Part shown: one piece after another, positions 17,046 to 26,148 of the stretch | Layout of the letters: each line of letters opens with the position of its first letter | How positions within the stretch are numbered: the first letter of the stretch is position 1 | Source of the DNA: Deltaproteobacteria bacterium | GTDB lineage: Bacteria > Desulfobacterota > Syntrophia > Syntrophales > Smithellaceae | Assembly: GCA_009668925.1 (NCBI GenBank) | Contig: SBEK01000016.1 | Coordinates: 1-32,455, forward strand | Length of the DNA stretch: 32,455 nucleotides | Reading direction: 5' to 3' | Notes under the pieces: model-generated | Databases searched by the model: none | Told to the model about the DNA's origin: nothing | The model's input: the letters and a program-made list of their open reading frames with translations, nothing else | Made by a program: the position numbers and the translations under genes

Positions 17046-18392
17046 TTAAAGCCGGAAATACTCGTTAATGGATGAAAAAGCCGCCGTCACCATTTTTTCG
17101 ATGTCTTCCTCTTCCACAACGTAAGGCGGCATGAAATAGATAACGTTGCCCAGGGGGCGAAGGAGAACACCCTTCGCCAGAGCGATCCGGTAAATGCCAT
17201 AGCCCACGCGCTCCCGCCAGTCAAAGGCCTGCTTCGTCTGCGGATCGGCCACGAGTTCCAGGGCTCCGATCATGCCCAGCTGCCGGTATTCGCCCAGGCG
17301 GGGATGACCGGCAAACAGCCGGGTTACCTTTTCGGCAATGAGACGCGACTTGATTTCATTTTTGGCCAGCACCTGGTCATCCTGGAAAATGGCGAGCGAC
17401 TCCCGGGCGACGGCGCAGGCCAGGGCGTTGCCCGTATAGCTGTGGGAATGGAGAAAGGCCTTGAGTTCCGTGTAATCCGCATAAAAAGCCGAATACATGT
17501 CATCCGTCGTCACGACCAGCGACAGCGGCAGATAGCCGGCTGTGATGCCCTTGGACAAGCACAGAATATCAGGACGGATCCCGGCGTGTTCGCAGGCGAA
17601 CATTTTGCCGGTCCGGCCGAAACCCACGGCAATTTCATCGGCAATGAAGTGGATATGATGCTCTGTACAAAGCCGCCTCAGTTTTTTCAGATACCCGGGC
17701 GGATAAATCTTCATCCCCGCCGCGCATTGCACCAGCGGCTCGACAATAATGCCGCAGATTTCATCGGCATGCGCCGTCACGAGCCGCTCCAGGGATTCAA
17801 AACATGGCGCATCACACGCCCGGCGATCCTGACCATAAGGGCAACGGTAGCAATCGGGGCCTGTCGCCCGGAACGTATTCATCATCAGCGGCCTGTAAAT
17901 TTTGCTGTAGAGGTCGAGGTCGCCCACGGACAGGGCGCCCAGTGTTTCACCGTGATAGGCGTCCGTGAGGGCGGCAAACTTTGTCTTGCCCGGATGACCG
18001 GTCTGCTGGTGATAGTGGAAACTCATTTTCAGCGCCGCTTCCACCGCCGCTGATCCGTTGTCCGCAAAGAAGACTTTGGTAAGCCCCGGAGGGGTGATCC
18101 GGACGATTTCTTCCGCGAGATCGACGGCGGGCTCGTGCGAGAAATTGGCAAAGATGACGTGTTCGAGCATCTGTGCCTGTCTCGCCAGGGCGCCGGAAAG
18201 TCTCGCGTTGGCGTGGCCGAAGAGATTCACCCACCACGACGATACGGCGTCCAGATAACTTTTCCCGTCCGTGTCGTATAAATAGGCACCCTGACCCCGC
18301 TCAATGACGATCGGCGGAAATTCTTCATAGTCCTTCATCTGTGAACAGGGATGCCAGATGTATTGCAGATCTTTTTGCTGAAGCATGTTCAT
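17046..18392 (-). CDS. bioA: Adenosylmethionine-8-amino-7-oxononanoate aminotransferase
   Basis: BioA transfers an amino group, classically from AdoMet, to 8-amino-7-oxononanoate (KAPA) to give DAPA in biotin synthesis. The 448-residue class-III aminotransferase shows the N-terminal WHPCSQMKDY, the DNGSAAVEAALKM cofactor region, IVEPLVQ, FIADEIAVGFGRTG and the PLP lysine Lys281 (CLSKGITAG). A four-cysteine stretch, CYRCPYG followed by CDAPC (Cys181, 184, 193, 197), lies in an insert. AAGGGAAGAG precedes the ATG at 18392; a second ATG is two codons in. It is the last gene of bioD-bioF-bioA, 17 bases after bioF. Confidence 0.96.
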   Translation of the reverse strand: MNMLQQKDLQYIWHPCSQMKDYEEFPPIVIERGQGAYLYDTDGKSYLDAVSSWWVNLFGHANARLSGALARQAQMLEHVIFANFSHEPAVDLAEEIVRITPPGLTKVFFADNGSAAVEAALKMSFHYHQQTGHPGKTKFAALTDAYHGETLGALSVGDLDLYSKIYRPLMMNTFRATGPDCYRCPYGQDRRACDAPCFESLERLVTAHADEICGIIVEPLVQCAAGMKIYPPGYLKKLRRLCTEHHIHFIADEIAVGFGRTGKMFACEHAGIRPDILCLSKGITAGYLPLSLVVTTDDMYSAFYADYTELKAFLHSHSYTGNALACAVARESLAIFQDDQVLAKNEIKSRLIAEKVTRLFAGHPRLGEYRQLGMIGALELVADPQTKQAFDWRERVGYGIYRIALAKGVLLRPLGNVIYFMPPYVVEEEDIEKMVTAAFSSINEYFRL

Positions 18393-18409
18393 GGTTTTTC
18401 TCTTCCCTT

Positions 18410-19588
18410 CTACCGGATGACACGAAGCTCCCGCCCGATGCTTTCCAGGCAGACCAGCACCCGTGACAAGTCCTCTTTTGTATGCGTGGCCATCAGGTTG
18501 ATCCGCAGGCGGCTGGTGCCCTGTGGCACCGTCGGCGGGCGAATGGCGGAAACGAAAATTCGTTTGCCCATCAACCGCTCGCTGAATTCGACTGCCAGAT
18601 CCGGGCGGCCCAGCATAACCGAAATGACCGGCGTCGGATGATCCGACACGTCGAAACCGTTAGCGCGAAGCTTTTCCCGGAACCACGCGGCATTGGCCAG
18701 CAACGTTTTGCGCCTTCCGGGTTCCGTTTGGACAATATTGATCGCGGCCAGCGATACGGCAATCGTGGCCGGCGACAGTGCCGTCGAAAAAATAAAACTG
18801 CGGGCGGTGTTGGCGAGGTAATCGATCAGGGCGCGGCTGCCGGCGATAAACCCTCCCTCGGAGGCCAGAGCTTTGCTGAACGTTCCCATGGCGATGTCGA
18901 TGCCGTCCGTAAGGTGGAAGTAGTCCGCCGTCCCGCCGCCCTTTGCCCCCAGAACGCCGGTGGCATGCGCATCATCGACCATCAGCAACAGCCGATATTT
19001 GCGGGCAATTTCCACAAGGGCCGGCAAGGGCGCGATGTCGCCGTCGACGCTGAAGAGTCCGTCCGTGACGATCAGGCCGCGCCTGCCCCGGCAGGAGGCG
19101 GCCTTCCTCTCCAGATCCGCCGGATCGGCGTGCTCGTAAACGATAACCTCGGCGCCGGAAAGCCGGCAGCCGTCAATGATGCTCGCATGGTTGAGCCGGT
19201 CGGAAAAAATCACCCAGCTTTTGTCGGCGATGGCGGAGAGAACGCCGACGTTCGCCATGTAACCGGTATTAAAAACCAGCGCCGCTTCGGTCCCCTTGAA
19301 GGCGGCGATTTCTGCTTCCAGTTCTTTGTGGATTTCGCAGCTGCCGGTGGTCAGACGCGACCCGCCGGAGCCGGTGCCGAATTTTTCAATCGCGTCCCGG
19401 GCCGCCTGCTTGAGGCGCAAATCAGCACACAAGCCGAGATAGCTGTTGGAGGAAAGCATCAGAATATCCTCGCCCCCGATGCGCACATGGGCTCCCTGCG
19501 GCGACTGCAGATATCTCATTTCCCTGTAAAGACCGGCGGCCTTGATTTGCTGAAGCTTTTGATCAAACATCCGGCGGTCCTTAAACAT
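18410..19588 (-). CDS. bioF: 8-amino-7-oxononanoate synthase (KAPA synthase)
   Basis: BioF condenses pimeloyl-ACP or pimeloyl-CoA with alanine to give KAPA. The 392-residue alpha-oxoamine synthase shows the family motifs SNSYLGL (47-53), [10 protein letters not shown] (73-82), VDDAHATG (204-211) and the PLP lysine Lys239 (GTFSKALAS). The ATG at 19588 lies inside the last codons of bioD (eight-base overlap), indicating translational coupling; an alternative in-frame ATG lies at 19570. No glycine C-acetyltransferase (kbl) partner such as tdh is near and bio genes flank it, so I call BioF and not Kbl. Confidence 0.95.
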   Translation of the reverse strand: MFKDRRMFDQKLQQIKAAGLYREMRYLQSPQGAHVRIGGEDILMLSSNSYLGLCADLRLKQAARDAIEKFGTGSGGSRLTTGSCEIHKELEAEIAAFKGTEAALVFNTGYMANVGVLSAIADKSWVIFSDRLNHASIIDGCRLSGAEVIVYEHADPADLERKAASCRGRRGLIVTDGLFSVDGDIAPLPALVEIARKYRLLLMVDDAHATGVLGAKGGGTADYFHLTDGIDIAMGTFSKALASEGGFIAGSRALIDYLANTARSFIFSTALSPATIAVSLAAINIVQTEPGRRKTLLANAAWFREKLRANGFDVSDHPTPVISVMLGRPDLAVEFSERLMGKRIFVSAIRPPTVPQGTSRLRINLMATHTKEDLSRVLVCLESIGRELRVIR

Positions 19589-20303
19589 GGTCCATCAAGG
19601 CTGAAATATCGTCGATATTGATATTTTGCAGAAAGACGTCCCGAAGATTGCCCGCCTGCAGAATCCCGCTGTTCATTCCGATAACAGGCGGCACGGTGAA
19701 AATTGCATCGATCCCGGAGAGCCTCCGGATCATCCGGATATTGTCCTGCTCAATTACCGATTCTCCCGCGCAATTGATCACAATTCCTTTTACGGTGAGC
19801 CCGGCACTTTTCGCCATGTGGAGCGTGAGCAGTGTATGATTGATCGTCCCGAGGCCGGCGCGGCACACGAGCAGACACGGAAAATTCAGCCGGCGGATCA
19901 GATCATACTGCATGAAGCCCTCATCATTGAGCGGAATGGCGAGCCCCCCCGCTCCTTCCGCGACAATCACGTCATAACGGTTCTTTAAGTCGTCTAAACT
20001 ATTTTGAATAACGTCCGGTTCAATGGGGCGCGAGGTCAGACGCGCGGCCAGATGCGGGGCAACGGCATCGGCAAAAGCAAAAGGCGTCACCCGCTCGGCT
20101 CTTTCGGCAAAACCCGAAACAGCCCGGACAAAAGCCGCATCGGCGGGCAGTGCCGCGTTCCCGACCTTCACCTCTCCGCTGGCCACCGGCTTAAAATAGG
20201 CAGCCTGTACTTTTTTCTTCAGCAGCAAATACATCAGCCCGGCGGAAACCACCGTTTTCCCGACATCCGTATCCGTGCCGATGATAAAAATTCCCCGACT
20301 CAC
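19581..20303 (-). CDS. bioD: Dethiobiotin synthetase
   Basis: BioD closes the ureido ring of DAPA with CO2 and ATP to give dethiobiotin. The 240-residue protein starts with the P-loop GTDTDVGKT (9-17) and shows YFKPVASGE and VAEGAGGLAIPL, both family signatures. The start is GTG 20303, with AGGATGG close upstream. It is the first gene of the minus-strand bioDFA unit and overlaps bioF by eight bases. I found no BirA-type operator (TTGTAAACC-like inverted pair) in the region to its right. Confidence 0.95.
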   Translation of the reverse strand: MSRGIFIIGTDTDVGKTVVSAGLMYLLLKKKVQAAYFKPVASGEVKVGNAALPADAAFVRAVSGFAERAERVTPFAFADAVAPHLAARLTSRPIEPDVIQNSLDDLKNRYDVIVAEGAGGLAIPLNDEGFMQYDLIRRLNFPCLLVCRAGLGTINHTLLTLHMAKSAGLTVKGIVINCAGESVIEQDNIRMIRRLSGIDAIFTVPPVIGMNSGILQAGNLRDVFLQNINIDDISALMDHV

Positions 20304-20452
20304 TGGTCCATCCTGTTCATTGTTTCACGATGCCATATCAAAAGACGATTCGCATTACAACGAAAGAAAGTGGCCGCCTTCTCGGGACGGTTCGTGTTTC
20401 TGAATATTTTGCGCCTGTTCTTCCTCCGCAAACTGTGCTAGGGTATCATCGT

Positions 20453-20485
20453 CCTCGGGAAGACATCCTGTTCGCCTTCCCGAGG
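20453..20485. other. Perfect 10-bp hairpin between bioD and rnk
   Basis: CCTCGGGAAG (20453-20462) and CTTCCCGAGG (20476-20485) are perfect complements around a 13-base loop. The T-runs beside it are short on both strands, so it is a poor terminator. It sits in the divergent control region between the bioDFA and rnk-bioB units and could be an operator or leader structure. Confidence 0.5.
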
Positions 20486-20580
20486 CGTTCTGTTTTACGC
20501 AAGAATCGTTTTTAACCGCAGCAGTGGTTCATTTTATCCCGACCCTTTAAAGAGGACAAAGAGCAAAAGGAGGACGCAGT

Positions 20581-21000
20581 ATGACGGCAGCACGCACGAT
20601 ACACATCACACAATTTGACATGGACCGGCTCGTCGACCTCATCGAGGGCCTGCGCCTGTCGCGCAAAGCCAATCAGGCCGCTCTTGATCTTCTGGAAAAG
20701 GAACTCTACAGCGCAAAACTGGTTGACTCGCATGACATTCCGCGCGATGTGATCACCATGAATTCCCGGGTCACGGTTACGGATGCGGATTCCGGTGAAA
20801 AGATGACTTTCACGCTGGTCTTCCCGAGCGCAACGGCCGCGACGGAAAACAGGCTGTCCATTCTGGCGCCGCTGGGCATGGCGCTGCTGGGCTACCGGAT
20901 CGGGGACATCGTCGAATGGACCGTGCCCGCGGGAATGAGAAGACTGCGGATCGACGAAATCCTCTATCAGCCGGAAGCGGCGGGGGACTACCATTTGTAA
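20581..21000 (+). CDS. rnk: Rnk/GreA-C family protein (regulator of nucleoside diphosphate kinase)
   Basis: The 139-residue protein has a helical N-terminus (FDMDRLVDLIEGLR) and a GreA/GreB C-terminal fold (VTMNSRV-like ITMNSRVTVTD, FTLVFPSA, LSILAPLGMALLGYRIGDIVEWTVP). This is the layout and size of Rnk, which binds RNA polymerase and can interfere with Gre factors; the long GreA coiled coil is absent. AAGGAGG lies nine bases before the ATG. It lies between the divergent bioD and the codirectional bioB; a functional link to biotin is not implied by the protein itself. Confidence 0.85.
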   Translation: MTAARTIHITQFDMDRLVDLIEGLRLSRKANQAALDLLEKELYSAKLVDSHDIPRDVITMNSRVTVTDADSGEKMTFTLVFPSATAATENRLSILAPLGMALLGYRIGDIVEWTVPAGMRRLRIDEILYQPEAAGDYHL

Positions 21001-21044
21001 TTGACAGACCGGCCCTTTTAAATTATGAACCCCGGAAACCGGGG
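21001..21044 (+). promoter_or_regulatory. Candidate bioB promoter and start-site hairpin
   Basis: TTGACA at 21001-21006, directly after the rnk stop, is followed after 17 bases by TATGAA (21024-21029, four of six). CCCCGG (21030-21035), AAA, CCGGGG (21039-21044) makes a tight hairpin covering the expected start site. Its right arm runs into the GGGGAAGG ribosome binding site of bioB. Confidence 0.5.
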
Positions 21045-21056
21045 AAGGCATTCACC

Positions 21057-22109
21057 ATGGACCTTATTGAAAAACTGAAAAACAGAGCTCTTCGGGGAGA
21101 GGGCATCAGCGCCGCCGAAGCGCTGGAACTGTTTATTGAAGGATCGGCCGATCCGCATCGCGTTTTCGCCGCGGCCACGGAAATCCGCGAGCATTTCAAA
21201 GGCAAAGCAATCATTCTCTGCGCCATCACGAACGCGAAGTCCGGCAAATGTTCGGAAGACTGCAAATTCTGCGCGCAGTCTTCTCATTACGCAACGGATG
21301 TTCCTTCCTATCCGCTGAAGCCGGCCGGACAGATTCTCGCCGAAGCGAACCAGGCCAAAAAAGACGGGGCGGAATTCTTCGGCATCGTCACGAGCGGCAA
21401 GCGCGTCAAAGCGCAAAAGGAATGGGGGAGCATTGTCAAGGCCGTCGCAGGCATGAACAAAATCGGCATTCGCCCCTGTGCTTCACTGGGCATCCTCGAT
21501 GCGGCCAGGGCCCGCGATCTTGCCGCCGCCGGGCTTTTTCGCTATCACCACAACCTGGAGACGGCCCGCAGCTATTTTAAAAATATCTGCACGACGCACG
21601 ACTATGAAGAAGATGTGGAAACCATCCGTGCCGCCAGGGCGGCGGGGCTGTCCGTCTGCGCCGGTACGCTCATCGGCATGGGCGAAGGCGTCACCCACCG
21701 TATCGAACTTGCCGAAACGCTAAGAGAGCTCGATGTCGATTCCGTCCCGATCAACATCTTAAACCCCATCAAGGGCACGCCGCTCGATTGCGTGCATCCG
21801 CTCGCGCCCATGGAAATCCTCATGACGATTGCTGTCTATCGCTTTATGCTTCCGGATAAGGACATCAAACTCTGCGGCGGCAAAGAAAAGAACCTGCGGC
21901 AGCTCCTGCCGCTCGGAATCATCGCCGGAGCAAATTCACTCATGACGGGAAATTATCTGACAACCACGGGAAGAATAAGTGAGCTGGATCATGAGATGAT
22001 TAGGGATCTGGGGCTCATCCCGACGCGCCCGTTCGATCCCTGCACGTGCGACGCGTCAATCCGGGAATCGGCCGGCAAAGCCGCAAAAAGGAAAACCGCA
22101 CGCAAATAA
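21057..22109 (+). CDS. bioB: Biotin synthase
   Basis: BioB is the radical-SAM enzyme that inserts sulfur into dethiobiotin, the last step of biotin synthesis. The 350-residue protein has the radical-SAM cysteines Cys65, Cys69 and Cys72 (CSEDCKFC), the NLETARSYF region with the conserved His/Asn, and NILNPIKGTPL. I chose ATG 21057 because GGGGAAGG precedes it and the family N-terminus fits; a longer in-frame reading from 20916 overlaps rnk heavily. bioC and bioH are not in the window, so pimeloyl supply is encoded elsewhere. No clear terminator follows before the convergent gene at 22220. Confidence 0.97.
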   Translation: MDLIEKLKNRALRGEGISAAEALELFIEGSADPHRVFAAATEIREHFKGKAIILCAITNAKSGKCSEDCKFCAQSSHYATDVPSYPLKPAGQILAEANQAKKDGAEFFGIVTSGKRVKAQKEWGSIVKAVAGMNKIGIRPCASLGILDAARARDLAAAGLFRYHHNLETARSYFKNICTTHDYEEDVETIRAARAAGLSVCAGTLIGMGEGVTHRIELAETLRELDVDSVPINILNPIKGTPLDCVHPLAPMEILMTIAVYRFMLPDKDIKLCGGKEKNLRQLLPLGIIAGANSLMTGNYLTTTGRISELDHEMIRDLGLIPTRPFDPCTCDASIRESAGKAAKRKTARK

Positions 22110-22219
22110 GGGTCCAGAACGGCAGGACGGCGGTCCCGGAATGGAGAAAGATGAATTGAAATGCCGGACTTACTTTCACCTTTATGGCAATTCCAGATGA
22201 CGCCGGCTTCTCATCTTTT

Positions 22220-24451
22220 TCAGAAATTCAACGTCAGGAGGAGCGGCGGGGCATCTTCCGTATCCATAATCACCTCGTCATCCGCCCGGGCATAAAGATT
22301 TTCGCCGGTTCTCTGTTCGATCATTTTGATTGCTTTGTCCATATGCTGCACGAACTCTTTCACCGGCATCATTTCCCCGTAAGTTCTCGTAAACGAATAA
22401 ATATAAATATCGTCTTTGTCCATGCTCCTGGCGATTTCCCGGGCATCATACAGCATTTTCAGGGTCCTCTTGGCAACACCCACTGTCCGGGCAGGCAGGA
22501 AATCCCAAATGGATGCGGCATGGCAGAAATAAGTGGTCGGCCGGTAAGCTTCCAGGGAAACGGAGTCATCATGAATGATTCCCCTCGTGATCATCAGACG
22601 TTCCAGGAAATCATAGGAAAACGCCGATGAGCCATTCTCTCTGGCGTAATCACTTTGCCAGTGGAGGTCGCTGGACGCTTGACAGACAATCCCGTGTTTG
22701 TTCGTGAGAAGGCTGCGGGGATCGGTAAAGAGGTTATCATCGCCGGCGAGCACCGCCGTGAGGACCTTGACGGTATTCAAAAGATAATAGGACCGGATCG
22801 GCAGGGGCGATACGGCAAGAGCCCGCTTAAAGAGCATTTCCGCAGTTTCCAGAGCGGTGAAGACAACTTTCTTGCTTTGAACGAGATCCTGCTGCCCGTC
22901 GAATGATCCCCTGCCCAGACGGGCATACCTCAGCGTCTGCATGGCTTTGACCATATAAACGACCGCAAACTCGCAATAGTAGTCCTCCGATTTTCCGGAA
23001 TCCTCAACGCAGATCGCATCCTGCTCTATTTGCTGAAGCAGATTTTCGAAGATGGCGTAGGAAGGAGCGTCCAGGGCCAGGTTGCGCGTGAGGACCATGC
23101 GCAGGGTTCTCGCGGTGATGTCCGTGGGGTTGATGCTCAGCACAATGCGCAGGATCTCCAAAGCTTCCCGGAAACGGCGGCGATAATAGAGGGTCTTGGC
23201 GATTTCAATCCCCAGGAGCGCATTATGGGGGAACTTGAAGAATGTCGTGACGGCATTGGGCCTGGAAAACTCCACGGCCTTCTCCGCCTCTTTCTGAGGA
23301 AAATATAATAAACGGATCAGAGCTTCTCTGGCTTTCGGATCGTTTTTCAGTATGGGGTCCTCCAGCAACTCGGGGACAAAATCGAAATAAAGCGTGCTCC
23401 AAAATCCGACGACCGACCAGATGGTCAGGGCCTCCCCGTTAAAAAGCGTGGTTTCGTGGGAGCGCTCATGGAGGATGGCGCGAATATCATTGATCAACAA
23501 ACACTGTCTTACATAATCGGTGACCCGGATGACGGGGTCGCCGGGCAATTTGGCATTCAGGATGGGCAGAAGATAGTTGTCGACAGTGGTATATTCGCCC
23601 GCGGCAACGCCGATGGCCAGGAATCTGTTTTTCGTGCAGTACTTGGATAGAGCCCAGCGGATCGAGATCTGGTGAGCGAGCGAGATGGCGCTGCGTAGGC
23701 ACAGCCGGTAAGCCGCCGGATCGCCCGCTTTGTCCTCTTTGGGAAAATCGACGTACAAGGTCGTAATGTCGTGGGAACGCACTTTTCCCCAACGCCCGTA
23801 AATAAAATGACCCAGAGCTTGTTCGATATATTGTTTCAGCGTCTTTCTCAACCAGCCGACGATCTCATGATCGATGACCTCACCCCGGCTGTAAAGAGCG
23901 ACGCCGATGCGGACGCCTTCATGATAGACTTGCTCCGTGGCCTCGCTTTCCCGACAGAGCTTTTGCAGCGTTTCATAATTCCACTGGGGGCCCAATTCGG
24001 CCCGTTCATGACCCAGCCAGAAGGCGAGACTTCTTAAAACATTTTGCTTATAGTCCGTATCGGCCGGCTCCTTCTTCAGGCGCGTCAGCATGGAGTTGCT
24101 GACCCGGGGCAGATCGATCTGAGTATCGGCGAGCAGACTGTTCACGCGGTCCGTTAAGGAGCGAATCGACATCTTGAGCTTCAGCAAGTCATTTTTTTTC
24201 CCAAGCAACTGCTCGAAATTGAGGTGTTCCGGAGGCGTACAGGTCTCCGGCGAACGAGCGTGTCGGCGAATAAAATCAGCCACATCCCTGCTTTTATTGG
24301 AAGCGGTAATCCCCTCTCTTTTTGCGTAATCAAGCACCGTTTTTAATGTGCTGGCATTTTCCGTATTTTCTGAAAAAGCGGTGAAGGCAGCCGCGGTGGG
24401 GAAAACGGCCAATAAAGCCGAAACTGCTTTGTCTTTCTTGTTCATGGTCAT
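22220..24451 (-). CDS. Large helical protein of unknown function, 743 aa
   Basis: I do not recognise this protein. It is an intact ORF from ATG 24451 (GGAG five bases upstream) to TGA 22220. Residues about 10-25 are mildly hydrophobic (SALLAVFPTAAAFTAF) but not a convincing signal peptide. The rest looks mostly helical. A central part around 395-470 (ALLGIEIAKTLYYRRRFREALEILRIVLSINPTDITART) has the size and residue pattern of TPR repeats, and a similar helix-pair region follows near 535-570. No catalytic motif, P-loop, zinc site or membrane bundle is apparent. It diverges from the binding-protein/ALDH-ADH unit and shares the 352-base control region with it. Confidence 0.8.
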   Translation of the reverse strand: MTMNKKDKAVSALLAVFPTAAAFTAFSENTENASTLKTVLDYAKREGITASNKSRDVADFIRRHARSPETCTPPEHLNFEQLLGKKNDLLKLKMSIRSLTDRVNSLLADTQIDLPRVSNSMLTRLKKEPADTDYKQNVLRSLAFWLGHERAELGPQWNYETLQKLCRESEATEQVYHEGVRIGVALYSRGEVIDHEIVGWLRKTLKQYIEQALGHFIYGRWGKVRSHDITTLYVDFPKEDKAGDPAAYRLCLRSAISLAHQISIRWALSKYCTKNRFLAIGVAAGEYTTVDNYLLPILNAKLPGDPVIRVTDYVRQCLLINDIRAILHERSHETTLFNGEALTIWSVVGFWSTLYFDFVPELLEDPILKNDPKAREALIRLLYFPQKEAEKAVEFSRPNAVTTFFKFPHNALLGIEIAKTLYYRRRFREALEILRIVLSINPTDITARTLRMVLTRNLALDAPSYAIFENLLQQIEQDAICVEDSGKSEDYYCEFAVVYMVKAMQTLRYARLGRGSFDGQQDLVQSKKVVFTALETAEMLFKRALAVSPLPIRSYYLLNTVKVLTAVLAGDDNLFTDPRSLLTNKHGIVCQASSDLHWQSDYARENGSSAFSYDFLERLMITRGIIHDDSVSLEAYRPTTYFCHAASIWDFLPARTVGVAKRTLKMLYDAREIARSMDKDDIYIYSFTRTYGEMMPVKEFVQHMDKAIKMIEQRTGENLYARADDEVIMDTEDAPPLLLTLNF

Positions 24452-24803
24452 GAATCTCCGGAGTGTCTTGACAGGGTTGTTCGTTTCGCGGGATCGCGGT
24501 CCTCGCTTTCCTAAAACAGCCTAAGATTCAAATTAAATATTTCGTGTTTTAGAGTAAAACACTATTTTGCCTGAAACACTGATATCATTTGACGGCTGTT
24601 TTATCAAATGGTAAATCCGCGTCATAGAAATTTCATTCTGAAATAAAGACTTACCGTTTCCATCGATTTGTAATCGATTTGGCTGATTGCGCTGTTTCAC
24701 TATCAAAATAGAACAAGGAAAATGAAAGGGTTTTCATCCTGTATCAATCTAATCTTCATGCACAATAGGGTGCATAAGATATTCATTTAAATGGGGAGGA
24801 AAC
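24452..24803. promoter_or_regulatory. Repeat-dense divergent control region
   Basis: This AT-rich region has no ORF. It contains the inverted repeats GTGTTTTA/TAAAACAC (24544-24562), CATTTGA/TCAAATG (24586-24610), ATTTCA/TGAAAT (24630-24644), ATGAAA/TTTCAT (24722-24737) and ATGCAC/GTGCAT (24758-24775). A direct repeat of ATCGATTTG spaced 11 bases apart lies at 24662-24681. TTGACG at 24590 with TAAATC 17 bases later is a weak promoter candidate. Regulation by at least one DNA-binding protein is likely; which one cannot be read. Confidence 0.55.
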
Positions 24804-26090
24804 ATGAAACGATTTAAGATGATAGGTTGTTTAATGGCGATGGTTGCGGCGTTGTTCGTATGGGGCACCCCCGCGGCGGCGAAAGACATTATTATCGGCT
24901 TTAGCGGACCTCTCAGCGGTCCCGCAGCGGAATACGGCATCAACTGCGTAAACGGCATGGATATGGCCGTGAACCAGATCAACAAGGTCGGGGGAATCAA
25001 GATCAAAGGCGAAACCTATACATTGAAGCTGGTCAAACTCGATGACCGGATCGATCCGACTCAGGCGGTGAACAATGCACGAAGGCTGCAGGAGCAATAC
25101 AAGGCCATCGCCATCTTTCAGCCGATTACCGCTCTGGCCTACGGCATGATGAATATCAACCGGGAGAGGGGACGGGAATTCATTATGATGGCCTATACGA
25201 GCTCTCCGGCTTTAGCCAAGCAAGGCAATGAATTGACCATCACGATCCCGCCGACCTTCAGCATCTATGCTCAGGTCTTTACCAAATGGGCTTATGATCA
25301 GGGCTACCGACGGGCCGGCATTGTCGTGACCAACGAAGTTTACGGTGTGGAATGGACGGACTTCTTCTCCAAATACTTCCAGCAGCTGGGCGGCAAGATC
25401 ACGGCCGTGAAGCCGGCCAACATGTACACGGAAACGGATTTTTCTTCGCAGCTTACCGCCGTTCTTTCCACCAAACCCGATGTCCTGTTGATCGGCGGTC
25501 CTTCGGCAACATCGGCTCTCATGGTGGAACAGGCCAGAAATCTGGGATACAAAGGCGGGTTTGTATTTATCGATCAGGCGCAGGTCGATCAGATGTCGGC
25601 TATCCTCAAGGGATATCAGCTGCTGTACAATAGTATTGCCGTCGGCACGGTCAATGATCTTCCCTCGGCGATCACTCCCTGGTTTACCAAGACATTCAAG
25701 GAAAATTACAAGGGAATGTACACCTGGGAAGTGGCTTTGCATTACGGCGCCGTGCTGGCGATCGCCCGCGCCGTTCAGGCAGCCGGTACGACGGAGGTTC
25801 GAGCCGTAAGAAAAGCTTTCCCCAAGGCCTATCCGCTTCTGGGCAATGAAGTCCCCGCAACGGTTTTCGGAATGACATCCGACGGCAGACAAAAAATGAT
25901 GTGTTCTACCCAGACGGTTACCAAAGACGGGAAACTGAATCCGCCGGTCCTGCAGGTCTGGTGGGCAAAAACGGACAAGGAATTTGAGACCGTAAGGAAA
26001 CTGACTCAGGATCCGAAAAATTCCGGCGCTGCACCCGGCACTCCGGTGGTCGAGGTTGTCAGGATGAAAGCGGAAGACTATAAGGAATAA
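24804..26090 (+). CDS. LivK-like ABC-type periplasmic substrate-binding protein
   Basis: The 428-residue protein has a signal peptide of about 26 residues (KRF, hydrophobic stretch, AAA cleavage). The mature domain starts IIIGFSGPLSGPAAEYG, typical of the branched-chain amino-acid/amide binding family (periplasmic binding fold type I), with GMDMAVNQINKVGGI and later LLIGGPSATSALMVEQARNLG and FVFIDQAQVDQM. These proteins deliver a ligand to a LivHMGF transporter or to a sensor. No permease or ATPase gene is nearby. GGGGAGG lies four bases before the ATG. It precedes an ALDH-ADH fusion gene by 181 bases; ligand unknown. Confidence 0.9.
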   Translation: MKRFKMIGCLMAMVAALFVWGTPAAAKDIIIGFSGPLSGPAAEYGINCVNGMDMAVNQINKVGGIKIKGETYTLKLVKLDDRIDPTQAVNNARRLQEQYKAIAIFQPITALAYGMMNINRERGREFIMMAYTSSPALAKQGNELTITIPPTFSIYAQVFTKWAYDQGYRRAGIVVTNEVYGVEWTDFFSKYFQQLGGKITAVKPANMYTETDFSSQLTAVLSTKPDVLLIGGPSATSALMVEQARNLGYKGGFVFIDQAQVDQMSAILKGYQLLYNSIAVGTVNDLPSAITPWFTKTFKENYKGMYTWEVALHYGAVLAIARAVQAAGTTEVRAVRKAFPKAYPLLGNEVPATVFGMTSDGRQKMMCSTQTVTKDGKLNPPVLQVWWAKTDKEFETVRKLTQDPKNSGAAPGTPVVEVVRMKAEDYKE

Positions 26091-26148
26091 ATCCCCTCAC
26101 GGATTAATTCCGGTCAGTCTTACATGAAAAACGAGAAATTCCGGCGTC

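Noticed and set aside
20304..20580. BirA-type biotin operator
   Set aside because: I looked for a TTGTAAACC-like half site with its inverted partner and found only an isolated TTGTAA.
20916..21056. 47-codon N-terminal extension of bioB
   Set aside because: It overlaps rnk in another frame and is low in family similarity; ATG 21057 follows a good ribosome binding site.
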